DNA of 7,519 nt from an uncultured Alphaproteobacteria bacterium (lineage in GTDB: Bacteria; Pseudomonadota; Alphaproteobacteria; Rhizobiales; Ancalomicrobiaceae): positions 1 through 7,519 of the forward strand of contig CALBKH010000078.1 of the NCBI GenBank assembly GCA_937892955.1. The letters run 5' to 3'. The translations under genes and the position numbers were made by a program. Position 1 is the first letter of the stretch. Every line of letters starts with the position of its first letter. The notes beneath the pieces were generated by a model. That model was not told the origin of the DNA, ran no database searches, and saw nothing but the letters and a program-made list of their open reading frames with translations. Shown here piece after piece: positions 1 to 6,114 of this stretch.

Positions 1-12
1 TGAGACAGGCTC

Positions 13-840
13 TCAGCTCGCCTCGATCTCGACCGTGTAGTCGAGCGTCGACGTCACCCCGTCGCCGAAGAAGCCGCCTTCGATCGGCATCGTGCCGATC
101 TGATCGGGCGCCGCCGACAGCGCCACGTGGCCGTCGCCGACCGCCACCCCGTGGGTCGGATCGAAGCCGTGCCAACCCGATCCCGGCACGTACACCTCCG
201 GCCAGGCGTGCAGGTGGCGTCGCCCGTCCGGTGTCTCGGCGCGCGCCTGATAGCCCGAGACGAAGCGCGCCGGAATGCCCAGCGCCCGCGCCGCCGCCAT
301 GAACAACACCGTCACGTCGCGACACGCGCCACGCCCGACCGCCAACGTGTAGGCCGCACTCTGGGCGTGCCCGTCCGGCCGGATGTGACGATCGGTGCGG
401 GTGAAGAGCGTCCGCGTGAGGCGCTCCAGAAACGCCTCCGCCCGCCAGCCGCTCGCCGCGGCGAGCGCCGCGGCGAAGGCGCGGACCTCGTCGTCGATGC
501 CGTGATCGACCACGAAGGGCGCCGTCACCGCGTCCCCGTCGGTCGACCACGGCAGAGCCGGCGTATCGGCCGCGATCCGCGGCGACACCGTGGTCGTTTC
601 GAGATCGAAACGGCTCACGATGCGGAAGAGGTCGGTCGGGCGATCGAAAGTGAGGTGGGTGACGAGGTTGCCGAAGGCGTCGTGTGTCTCCGTCCGCGTC
701 GTCGGATGCGGCTCGACGCCGATCACCTGCCGCCGCATCACCACGCCCTCGGGCCGCGGCGCCAGACGCAGAAGATGATCGCCCAGCCCGACCGGAGCGG
801 AATACCGATAGATCGTCTCGTGACGGACCGAGAACCGCAT
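13..840 (-). CDS. Transglutaminase-like domain protein (bacterial transglutaminase-like family)
   Basis: The 275-residue protein has the two-part layout of bacterial transglutaminase-like proteins: an N-terminal beta-rich region (about residues 1-85, beginning MRFSVRHETIYRYSAPV) and a papain-fold transglutaminase core (about 155-235). The catalytic triad is visible: Cys173 in GRGACRDVT, His211 in HLHAWPEVYV and Asp227 in GFDPTHG. Family knowledge suggests a cytoplasmic peptidase or amide-bond enzyme; no signal peptide is seen and the substrate is unknown. In many proteobacteria such genes lie with alpha-E, ATP-grasp or proteasome-type protease genes, but the flank that could show this is outside the window. 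The ATG at 838-840 is preceded by a purine-rich GGGGGAC about 9 bases upstream. The length is normal and the gene appears intact. The fold and triad are sure; the biological role is not. Confidence 0.93.
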   Translation of the reverse strand: MRFSVRHETIYRYSAPVGLGDHLLRLAPRPEGVVMRRQVIGVEPHPTTRTETHDAFGNLVTHLTFDRPTDLFRIVSRFDLETTTVSPRIAADTPALPWSTDGDAVTAPFVVDHGIDDEVRAFAAALAAASGWRAEAFLERLTRTLFTRTDRHIRPDGHAQSAAYTLAVGRGACRDVTVLFMAAARALGIPARFVSGYQARAETPDGRRHLHAWPEVYVPGSGWHGFDPTHGVAVGDGHVALSAAPDQIGTMPIEGGFFGDGVTSTLDYTVEIEAS

Positions 841-962
841 CGCGTCGACGTCCCCCGCCCCTGCTCACCACGTCCCGCTCGTCGAGATCGTGTCCCCCCA
901 GGAGACCGCGATCGGGTCCTCCGGTCCAGCCCTCGGCTGCCCGAATGCTGGGCGCGTCTCTC

Positions 963-1008
963 GGAAACGGAAACGGGCGGGGTCGCCCCCCGCCCGTTCC
1001 GTGTTTCC
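963..1008 (-). terminator. Candidate intrinsic terminator of the DUF1013 gene
   Basis: An 11-bp perfect inverted repeat (972-982 with 988-998, arm AACGGGCGGGG) encloses a 5-base loop. It can be extended by GGAAAC (963-968) pairing with GTTTCC (1003-1008). It starts 15 bases past the stop codon of the minus-strand DUF1013 gene. Read on the minus strand, the 3' arm runs into TTTCCGTTTCC, an interrupted T-rich tail rather than a clean U-tract. Position and stem strength support termination; the imperfect tail is the main doubt. Confidence 0.55.
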
Positions 1009-1022
1009 CGCCGAAGCGAAGA

Positions 1023-1745
1023 TCACTCTTCGTCTTCCGCCGGCTCCGGCCCCTTGAGGCTCTTGAGCTTGGCGAAGATCTTGTCGGCATCGAGTTCGTC
1101 TTCCTGGGTACGACCGCCGGAACCGTAGGCGCCGTGTTCGTCGAGCGGACGCACGCTCTCCTCGACCGGCAGCAGCGTCGCCGCACCCGGCTCGCCCGCC
1201 TCGCGGACCGGCATGCCCTTCGCCGCCTTCTCCACCTCGAGGTCGAGCTCGAGCTGCGAGGTCAGACCCAGCGTCACCGGGTCCATCGGCGCGAGGTTGG
1301 CGGCGTTCCAGTGGGTACGCTCGCGGATCTGCTGGATCGTCGTCTTGGTCGTGCCGACCAGACGCATGATCGCCGCGTCCTTGAGTTCGGGGTGGTTGCG
1401 CAGCAGCCACAGGATGGCGTTCGGCCGATCGTGGCGGCGCGACACCGGCGTGTAGCGCGGACCGCGACGCTTGGCCTCCGGCACCCGCACCTTCGGGTCG
1501 GCGAGCTTGAGGCGATGCGCCGGATCCTTGACGGCCTTGTCGATCTCGTCGCGGGTCAGCTGGCCGGTCATGATCGGGTCGAGACCCTTGATGCCCTGCG
1601 CCGCTTCACCGTCGGCGATCGCCTTCACCTCGAGCGGATGCAGCCGGCAGAAGGCGGCGATCTGGTCGAAGGACAGCGCGGTGTTCTCCACCAGCCAGAC
1701 GGCGGTGGCCTTGGGCATCAGGGGCGTATTGGTCGGCGTCGCCAT
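1023..1745 (-). CDS. trcR: DUF1013 family transcriptional regulator (TrcR-type)
   Basis: This 240-residue protein belongs to the alphaproteobacterial DUF1013 family, commonly annotated as cell cycle transcriptional regulator TrcR. Two helix-turn-helix-like segments are visible: about residues 13-47 (AVWLVENTALSFDQIAAFC...) and about 108-142 (NAILWLLRNHPELKDAAIMRLVGTTKTTIQQIRER). Between them is a basic stretch (KRRGPRYTPVSRRHDRP, 92-108). The C-terminal 25 residues are strongly acidic and end in EPAEDEE. The family is linked to transcription control in the cytoplasm; DNA targets cannot be read from the sequence. The start at 1743-1745 is supported by AGGAAGG 8 bases upstream (1754-1760). A candidate promoter lies at 1830-1857 and a hairpin terminator just past the stop, so it looks like a single-gene transcript. 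The family call is firm; the TrcR name and cell-cycle role are by family only. Confidence 0.93.
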   Translation of the reverse strand: MATPTNTPLMPKATAVWLVENTALSFDQIAAFCRLHPLEVKAIADGEAAQGIKGLDPIMTGQLTRDEIDKAVKDPAHRLKLADPKVRVPEAKRRGPRYTPVSRRHDRPNAILWLLRNHPELKDAAIMRLVGTTKTTIQQIRERTHWNAANLAPMDPVTLGLTSQLELDLEVEKAAKGMPVREAGEPGAATLLPVEESVRPLDEHGAYGSGGRTQEDELDADKIFAKLKSLKGPEPAEDEE

Positions 1746-1829
1746 GAGATGGACCTTCCTCGTGGCCTCTCTCGGCCGGCGGGCGCGGGAGAGGGCGTGT
1801 CGTACGCGACATGAAACGGAGATGACGCC

Positions 1830-1857
1830 TCATAGCAGATCGGGCCGTGCGTCGCAA
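1830..1857 (-). promoter_or_regulatory. Candidate promoter of the DUF1013 (trcR) gene
   Basis: On the minus strand a TTGCGA -35-like hexamer (1852-1857) and a CTATGA -10-like hexamer (1830-1835) are separated by 16 bases. This matches the relaxed TTG-N16-18-CTAT form common for housekeeping sigma factors of alphaproteobacteria. Transcription would start near 1823, leaving a leader of about 78 bases before the ATG at 1745. It lies in the 137-bp gap after the quinone oxidoreductase stop codon. Motif matching only; not proven. Confidence 0.4.
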
Positions 1858-1882
1858 TTCCGCCGTGGAACCGACCGCGCCC

Positions 1883-2881
1883 TCACACCGTCAGCACGAT
1901 CTTGCCGATGTGCGCGTTGGTCTCCATACGGGCATGGGCCTGCGCCGCTTCCCTCAACTGGAAGGTCGAATCGACCACGATCTTCACCTTTCCCGCTTCG
2001 ATCGCCGGCCAGACCTTCTCGACCAGCGCCTCGGCGATCGCCGCCTTGAAGCCGACGTCGCGGGCACGCAAAGTCGAGCCGGTGTGGACCAGCCGCTTCA
2101 TCATGATGCGGCCGAAGTTCACCGTCGCCTTCGGCCCGCGCAGGAAGGCGATCTGGACGATTCGGCCCTCGACCGCTGCCGCCTCGTGATTGCGCTCGAT
2201 GTAGTCGCCGCCGACCATGTCGAGGATCACATCGGCGCCGTGGCCCTTCGTGAAATCCTTGACCTCCTTGACGAAGTCCTGTTCGCGATAGTCGATGGCG
2301 AGGTCCGCGCCGAGCTCGCGGCACCGCGCGCATTTCTCCGCCCCACCGGCGGTGGCGATCACCGTCGCGCCGAAGGTCTTGGCGAGTTGGATCGCCGTGA
2401 CGCCGATGCCGGATGTGCCACCGTGGACGAGGAAGACGTCGCCCGGCTTCAGCCCGCCGCGATCGAAGACGTTCGACCACACCGTGAAGAACGTCTCCGG
2501 GATCGCCGCCGCTTCGATCGGGCTCAGACCCTTCGGCACCGGCAGCGCGTTGGCTTCCGCGACGACGGCATATTCGGCATAACCACCGCCCGGCACCAGC
2601 GCCGTGACCTTCGCCCCGAGCGAAAACCGCGACGCTCCCTCGCCGAGCCCGACCACTTCGCCGGCGAATTCGAGGCCGGGGATGTCGGAGGCGCCCTTCG
2701 GCGGCGGATAACCGCCCTGGCGCTGCAGCACGTCGGGCCGATTGACCCCGGCCGCCGCGACCTTCACCAGGATCTCGCCGGGACCGGGCACCGGCAGCGG
2801 CCGGGTCTCGGCGACGAGCGCCTCCGGCCCGCCCGGCGCGGGGATGGCGATGACGGTCATGGTGGCGGGAAGGGCGGTCAT
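1883..2881 (-). CDS. Zinc-free NAD(P)H:quinone oxidoreductase, PIG3/QOR-type
   Basis: The 332-residue protein is a full-length medium-chain dehydrogenase/reductase of the quinone oxidoreductase branch. It has a GroES-like N-terminal domain (about 10-125, with the family motif AAAGVNRPDVLQRQGGYPPP at 42-61) and a Rossmann NAD(P)H-binding domain (about 125-270, with HGGTSGIGVTAIQLAK at 153-168). The structural-zinc cysteine cluster of alcohol dehydrogenases is absent, as expected for this branch. It probably reduces quinones or similar electrophiles in the cytoplasm with NADPH; the true substrate is unknown. The ATG at 2879-2881 is preferred because AGGAG lies 8 bases upstream (2890-2894); the internal ATG at 2858-2860 (Met8) has no such site. 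It follows the cupin gene by 23 bp, so the two are probably co-transcribed. No truncation or odd residue is seen. Confidence 0.95.
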   Translation of the reverse strand: MTALPATMTVIAIPAPGGPEALVAETRPLPVPGPGEILVKVAAAGVNRPDVLQRQGGYPPPKGASDIPGLEFAGEVVGLGEGASRFSLGAKVTALVPGGGYAEYAVVAEANALPVPKGLSPIEAAAIPETFFTVWSNVFDRGGLKPGDVFLVHGGTSGIGVTAIQLAKTFGATVIATAGGAEKCARCRELGADLAIDYREQDFVKEVKDFTKGHGADVILDMVGGDYIERNHEAAAVEGRIVQIAFLRGPKATVNFGRIMMKRLVHTGSTLRARDVGFKAAIAEALVEKVWPAIEAGKVKIVVDSTFQLREAAQAHARMETNAHIGKIVLTV

Positions 2882-2904
2882 GATGCGATCTCCTGCGGCC
2901 GCCG

Positions 2905-3381
2905 TCAGTACGGCGACCCGTCCTTGTGGGTGAAGACGTAGCGGCCGTCGTCGAGCATGCGGCCCGCGAGGTCGTCGTCCGGATAGGTCGCCACCTCTCC
3001 CGGCGTACGATCGCCGACGACGAGAAGCAGCACGTCGGCGTCGCTCTCGTTGAAGAAATGATGGGCGTCGGTCGAACCGGCCGGAAAGCCGGCACAGGTG
3101 CCCGCCGGCATCATCTGACGCCCGGCGTCGGTCACCATCACCGCCTCTCCCTCCAGCACGTAGACGAATTCGTCCTGCTTCAGATGCGAATGGCGCACCG
3201 ACGACTGCCCGCCCGGCTCGATCCGGGTGAGGACGACGCCGAAGTTGGTGAGGCCGGCGTGATCGCCGAGCCGCCGGTTCCAGCGCTTCGTCACCAACGC
3301 GGCGAAGGGCTCGGGATAGCGTGTGGCGTTGGTCTCGGCGACGTCGAAGGGATCGAAGGCGGGCGACTTCGGAGCGGCCAT
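2905..3381 (-). CDS. Small single-domain cupin protein
   Basis: This 158-residue protein has both conserved cupin motifs. Motif 1 is RHSHLKQDEFVYVLEG (63-78) with metal-ligand candidates His64, His66 and Glu71. Motif 2 is around FPAGSTDAHHFFN (99-111) with His107 or His108 as the fourth ligand. It is therefore a likely metal-binding beta-barrel in the cytoplasm. The fold serves enzymes, isomerases and ligand sensors alike, so no reaction is assigned; the closest general match from memory is the uncharacterised cupin group COG3837. The ATG at 3379-3381 has GGGAGG 8 bases upstream (3390-3395). The gene is first in a likely two-gene operon with the quinone oxidoreductase, 23 bp downstream, hinting at a shared stress or small-molecule role. 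A candidate promoter is at 3415-3443. Normal length, intact. Confidence 0.93.
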   Translation of the reverse strand: MAAPKSPAFDPFDVAETNATRYPEPFAALVTKRWNRRLGDHAGLTNFGVVLTRIEPGGQSSVRHSHLKQDEFVYVLEGEAVMVTDAGRQMMPAGTCAGFPAGSTDAHHFFNESDADVLLLVVGDRTPGEVATYPDDDLAGRMLDDGRYVFTHKDGSPY

Positions 3382-3414
3382 GGCGGGAACCTCCCGGTGA
3401 GGGATCGGACGGCG

Positions 3415-3443
3415 AGGCTAACGCGCCGTCGCCGACCTGTCAC
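3415..3443 (-). promoter_or_regulatory. Candidate promoter of the cupin-quinone oxidoreductase operon
   Basis: On the minus strand, GTGACA (3438-3443, five of six matches to TTGACA) is followed after exactly 17 bases by TAGCCT (3415-3420). The -10 is poor (three of six). The predicted start near 3408 would leave a leader of about 27 bases ending at the GGGAGG ribosome site. It sits in the 89-bp gap between the reductase stop and the cupin ATG, where a promoter is expected if the cupin is not read through. Confidence 0.33.
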
Positions 3444-3459
3444 CGCCTCGTTCGAGGCG
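3444..3459 (-). terminator. Weak hairpin after the RibD-C/DHFR-like gene
   Basis: CGCCTC and GAGGCG form a 6-bp inverted repeat around the 4-base loop GTTC, 11 bases past the stop codon of the minus-strand reductase gene. There is no T-rich tract after it on the minus strand, so it is at best a weak or factor-assisted terminator. It also lies directly upstream of the candidate cupin -35 element, so it could equally be a regulatory site or chance in GC-rich DNA. Confidence 0.25.
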
Positions 3460-3470
3460 CCGCGGCCACG

Positions 3471-4001
3471 TCAGCCATGCGCCGGCGTGACGGTGTGGAC
3501 CATCTCGACCACGCCGTTTGCATGGGTGACCGACCGCTCCAGCGTCGCCGCCCACCGCCGTGTCCCCGACTTCCACAGCGGCGTCCCCGACCCCAGAATC
3601 ACCGGGATCACGAAGGTCGTGAGCCGGCGAACCAACCCTGCGTCGAGAAAGGCGCGGATCGGTCCGCCGCCGCCCACCACCCAGATCCGCCGGAGCCCGG
3701 CGCGCTCCAGGTCGTAGGCGATCTCCACCGCCGTGCGGTCGTCGAAGACGGCGAGCCCGTCGTCGTCGATCCGTCCCGATTTCGTCATGACCATCGTCGC
3801 CTTGCCGCGATAGGGCCACTCGGCCGCGCGCCGGCACTCCCGATAGGTGGCCGCCCCCATCACCAGCGCATCGATACGCCCGTAGAAGGTGTCGTAGCCG
3901 TAGTCGCAGGCATCGTACGGCGCGAGCCAGCCGATCGAGCCCTCGGCGTCGGCGATGCAACCGTCGAGCGAATGGGCGATGTAGACGGCGACCTCGGGCA
4001 T
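3471..4001 (-). CDS. Stand-alone RibD C-terminal/dihydrofolate reductase-like protein
   Basis: The 176-residue protein matches the dihydrofolate reductase superfamily, RibD C-terminal branch. Visible signatures are the N-terminal strand and loop AVYIAHSLDGCIAD (5-18), GALVMGAATY-like DALVMGAATYREC (44-56), a glycine-rich NADPH-binding loop IWVVGGGGPIRAFLDAGLV (106-124) and the terminal IPVILGSGTPLW (132-143). By family it is a cytoplasmic NAD(P)H-dependent reductase. The deaminase half of RibD is absent, so it is not the bifunctional riboflavin enzyme, and riboflavin synthesis is not implied by the neighbours. The ATG at 3999-4001 has a strong GGGAGGAAG site just upstream. It is transcribed divergently from the DUF1192-recF unit. 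Intact and of usual length for this group (about 170-200 residues); the substrate is unknown. Confidence 0.93.
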   Translation of the reverse strand: MPEVAVYIAHSLDGCIADAEGSIGWLAPYDACDYGYDTFYGRIDALVMGAATYRECRRAAEWPYRGKATMVMTKSGRIDDDGLAVFDDRTAVEIAYDLERAGLRRIWVVGGGGPIRAFLDAGLVRRLTTFVIPVILGSGTPLWKSGTRRWAATLERSVTHANGVVEMVHTVTPAHG

Positions 4002-4028
4002 CGGCTTCCTCCCCCTCGCGACGGCTCC

Positions 4029-4042
4029 ACGACGGCCGTCGT
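4029..4042. promoter_or_regulatory. 14-bp perfect palindrome in the divergent intergenic region (possible operator)
   Basis: ACGACGGCCGTCGT reads the same on both strands. It lies between the reductase ATG (4001) and the divergent DUF1192-recF promoter, about 30 bases upstream of the reductase start. A dimeric regulator could bind here, but in DNA this rich in G and C a 14-bp palindrome is expected about once in a window of this size by chance, so only its position supports a role. Confidence 0.22.
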
Positions 4043-4074
4043 CGGCGCTCCTATGCCGCCGGCTCCACCGGTTC

Positions 4075-4080
4075 TATACT
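4075..4080 (+). promoter_or_regulatory. Candidate -10 element for the DUF1192-recF transcript
   Basis: TATACT matches five of six bases of TATAAT and stands out in otherwise GC-rich sequence. No good -35 is found 16-18 bases upstream (CTATGC or TATGCC at best). The predicted transcription start is about 4087, which coincides with the first in-frame ATG and leaves about 42 bases before the preferred ATG at 4129. Confidence 0.4.
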
Positions 4081-4128
4081 CGAATCATGGCGACCGACGA
4101 TGGTCGCGAAACGATCGGATGCACCGCC

Positions 4129-4320
4129 ATGGTCTTCGTCGACGACGACCGCCCGAAGAAGAAGCTCGCCCACGAGATCGGCCAGGACGTCTCGCTCGTC
4201 TCCGAAGGCGAACTCGAGGAGCGCATCGCGCTGCTCCAGGGCGAGATCGAGCGCCTGCGTGGCGAGGTCGCCAAGCGTCGCGCCTCGCGCTCCGCCGCCG
4301 ACGCGGTCTTCAAACTGTGA
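4129..4320 (+). CDS. DUF1192 family small protein
   Basis: This 63-residue protein (MVFVDDDRPKKKLAHEIGQD...) belongs to the alphaproteobacterial DUF1192 family of about 60 residues. It has an acidic then basic head (DDDRPKKK), the family core HEIGQDVSLVSEGELEERI, an amphipathic probably coiled-coil helix (about 25-50, EGELEERIALLQGEIERLRGEVAKR) and a conserved tail RASRSAADAVFKL. No function is known. The ATG at 4129 is chosen because homologues, from memory, begin a few residues before the acidic DDD/DDDQP segment; an in-frame ATG at 4087 would add 14 unrelated residues (77 in total). Neither start has a clear ribosome site. The stop codon overlaps the GTG start of recF by four bases (GTGA, 4317-4320), so recF translation is probably coupled to it. 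Recall suggests this gene more often neighbours the DUF1013 and quinone oxidoreductase genes, as roughly here. Confidence 0.88.
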   Translation: MVFVDDDRPKKKLAHEIGQDVSLVSEGELEERIALLQGEIERLRGEVAKRRASRSAADAVFKL

Positions 4321-5528
4321 CGCCGCCGCTCGCCGCGACCGCGCCCGAAACGCCGCCCGCCGCCCAGGCCGGCCGTGCCGTGCCGCGCGTCGCGGTGACC
4401 GAACTGAAACTCGGCGAATTCCGCAACTACGCCGGCCTTTCCGTCGCCACCGACGGCCGCCACGTCGTGCTCGCCGGCGAGAACGGTGCCGGCAAGACCA
4501 ACGTGCTCGAGGCGCTGTCGCTGCTCTCCCCCGGCCGCGGCCTGCGCCGCGCCCGCCTCGACGAGATGGCCCGCCTCGGCAGCCCCGGCGCCTGGACGGT
4601 GTTCGCCCGCCTCGACGGCCCCGACGGCGCGATACGGATCGGCACCGGTAGCGAGGCGCGCGGTGACGAGGAGGCTCTCGTCCGCCGCGTCCGCATCGAC
4701 GGCGAGCCGGCGCGCTCCGCCGACGATCTGCTCGATCACGTCCGGGTGCTGTGGCTCACCCCGGCGATGGACGGGCTCTTCACCGGCCCGGCCGCCGAGC
4801 GGCGGCGCTTCCTCGACCGCCTGGTCCTCGCCCTCTCGCCCGCCCACGGCGCCCATGTGAGCGCCTTCGAGAAGGCGATGCGCGGCCGCAACCGGCTGCT
4901 CGAGGACGACCGGCTCGATCTCGACTGGTTGGAGGCGATCGAAGCGCAGATGGCCGAACTCGGCGTGGCGATCTCGCTGTCGCGGGTCGAGACCGTCGCC
5001 TGCCTCGAGCGCCTCATCGCCGCCACCCGCGCCGATGCCCCCTTCCCGCACGCCGAATTGGCGCTCGAGGGCGAGATCGAGGCGCTCGTCGCCGCCGGCG
5101 GACCCGCGGCCGACGCCGAAGACGTCTACCGCGCCCGACTGCGTGACGGCCGCCGCCGCGACAAAGCCGCCGGCCGCACCCTCGACGGGCCGCACCGCGC
5201 CGACCTCGTCGTCCATCATGGGCCGAAGGCCATGCCGGCCCACCTCTCCTCGACCGGCGAGCAGAAGGCGCTGCTTCTCGGCCTCGTCCTGGCGCATGCC
5301 CGCCTCGTCGGCGAGACCTGCGGTCGCGCGCCCCTCCTCCTCCTCGACGAGGTCGCCGCCCATCTCGACCCGCGCCGCCGCGCCGAGCTCTTCGACGTCG
5401 TCGAGGCGCTCGGCTCGCAGTGCTGGATGACCGGCACCGATGCCTCCGCCTTCGCCGCACTCGGCGAGCGGGCGGAGCTGTTCGAGGTGACGGGAGGCGC
5501 GGTGCGACGTGGCGGACCGGCGGCGTGA
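4317..5528 (+). CDS. recF: DNA replication and repair protein RecF
   Basis: RecF is an SMC/ABC-type ATPase that loads RecA at single-strand gaps with RecO and RecR. Numbered from GTG at 4317 (403 residues), the protein shows FRNY (35-38), Walker A GENGAGKT (54-61), the ABC signature region LSSTGEQKALLL (310-321), Walker B LLLLDE (340-345) and the D-loop AAHLD (347-351). All ATPase motifs are present. The Walker A lies about 24 residues further in than in E. coli RecF because of a Pro/Ala-rich leader (TPPLAATAPETPPAAQAGRA); a later in-frame GTG at 4380 would give 382 residues. The 4317 start is preferred because it overlaps the DUF1192 stop in a GTGA arrangement, typical of coupled genes; no ribosome site precedes either GTG. 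It converges on the DUF1036 gene 60 bp downstream. Identity is certain, the exact start less so. Confidence 0.96.
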   Translation: MTPPLAATAPETPPAAQAGRAVPRVAVTELKLGEFRNYAGLSVATDGRHVVLAGENGAGKTNVLEALSLLSPGRGLRRARLDEMARLGSPGAWTVFARLDGPDGAIRIGTGSEARGDEEALVRRVRIDGEPARSADDLLDHVRVLWLTPAMDGLFTGPAAERRRFLDRLVLALSPAHGAHVSAFEKAMRGRNRLLEDDRLDLDWLEAIEAQMAELGVAISLSRVETVACLERLIAATRADAPFPHAELALEGEIEALVAAGGPAADAEDVYRARLRDGRRRDKAAGRTLDGPHRADLVVHHGPKAMPAHLSSTGEQKALLLGLVLAHARLVGETCGRAPLLLLDEVAAHLDPRRRAELFDVVEALGSQCWMTGTDASAFAALGERAELFEVTGGAVRRGGPAA

Positions 5529-5588
5529 GACGCGTTCGGGCCGCTCGACACGATCAGCGAGGTTCGCCACCCGCCGGAAGCCTTCACC

Positions 5589-6035
5589 TCACGGATTGAG
5601 CGTCCACTGCCAATTGGCGGTACGGATGTCCTGATGGCTGAACTTGCGCAGCAGGTCGGCGGTGCACCGGTAGTTCGTCAGATTGATGCGCTTGAACGGG
5701 CCGGGGCTCTCGACGCAGAGGTTGACGTCGCCCTTGCCCCAACGCGTCCCGCCCGCGGTGGCGTGCATGTAGAAGTGCCCGCGCGGATAGGTGCCGATCT
5801 TTCGGCAGCGACCCGCGGCGACCCGCCACCAGCCGGAAACGACGAATTCCTTCGACCCCGGCGCGAGCCGCGACGAGACCGCCACCGACGCCTCGCGGGG
5901 CGCGCGATTGCAGACGCTGAAGGCGAACATGCTCTCGCCCGTCCCGGCCGCCTCCGGTTCCAAGGCCGACGCCTCACCCGACAGCAACACGCCCGCGACG
6001 AACGACGCCGCCAACCACATTTCGACCGATTTCAT
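5589..6035 (-). CDS. Secreted DUF1036 family protein
   Basis: This 148-residue protein begins with a classical signal peptide (MKSVEMWLAASFVAGVLLSGEASA, likely cut after residue 24) and is therefore probably periplasmic. The mature part matches DUF1036: FSVCNRAPREASVAV (39-53), the hallmark GWWRVAAGRCRKIG (68-81), then HFYMHATAGGTRWGKGDVNLCVE (87-109). Four cysteines (42, 77, 107, 124) could form two disulfides. The function of the family is unknown. The frame stays open far upstream, to beyond 7000, but the ATG at 6033-6035 is chosen because a signal peptide starts there and a G-rich GGGGGAGAG lies just upstream; the upstream part reads as non-coding antisense of the exporter gene. It converges with recF and diverges from the exporter. 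The stop leaves 60 bp to recF with no clear terminator in between. Confidence 0.87.
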   Translation of the reverse strand: MKSVEMWLAASFVAGVLLSGEASALEPEAAGTGESMFAFSVCNRAPREASVAVSSRLAPGSKEFVVSGWWRVAAGRCRKIGTYPRGHFYMHATAGGTRWGKGDVNLCVESPGPFKRINLTNYRCTADLLRKFSHQDIRTANWQWTLNP

Positions 6036-6093
6036 CGTTCTCTCCCCCCCGACGAGACGAAAGCGGATCTCGGTTCGAGCACCCGCACCTAAG

Positions 6094-6099
6094 TAGAAT
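6094..6099 (+). promoter_or_regulatory. Candidate -10 element in the DUF1036/exporter divergent region
   Basis: TAGAAT matches five of six bases of TATAAT and lies in the only AT-rich island of the 189-bp gap between the two divergent genes. No convincing -35 is seen upstream. Transcription rightwards would start near 6106, giving a leader of about 119 bases that contains the dyad at 6115-6150. The same island read on the minus strand offers TATTCT, so it may serve the DUF1036 gene as well. Confidence 0.3.
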
Positions 6100-6114
6100 A
6101 ACGAAGTCTCGATC

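Noticed and set aside
901..922. Imperfect dyad GGAGACC...GGTCCTCC upstream of the transglutaminase-like gene
   Set aside because: Symmetry needs a bulge and mismatches, and similar weak dyads are frequent in this GC-rich sequence; no promoter elements flank it convincingly.
127..1814. Long plus-strand frames opposite the transglutaminase-like and DUF1013 genes
   Set aside because: Arg/Pro-rich shadow translations, no ribosome sites, and clear genes on the opposite strand.
1830..3095. 421-codon minus-strand frame over the quinone oxidoreductase and cupin genes
   Set aside because: Arg-rich, low-complexity translation without motifs; the in-frame oxidoreductase and cupin have full family signatures.
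3321..4316. Upstream 332-codon extension of the recF frame back to 3321
   Set aside because: The frame is open but the translation is Arg-rich shadow of minus-strand genes, and it crosses the divergent promoter and the DUF1192 gene.
4074..5570. 498-codon minus-strand frame antisense to recF
   Set aside because: It is a GC-rich shadow of recF with repetitive Ala/Gly/Glu/Arg composition. recF has complete ATPase motifs on the other strand.
5529..5588. Search for a bidirectional terminator between convergent recF and DUF1036
   Set aside because: No stable inverted repeat or T-tract is seen in the 60-bp gap.
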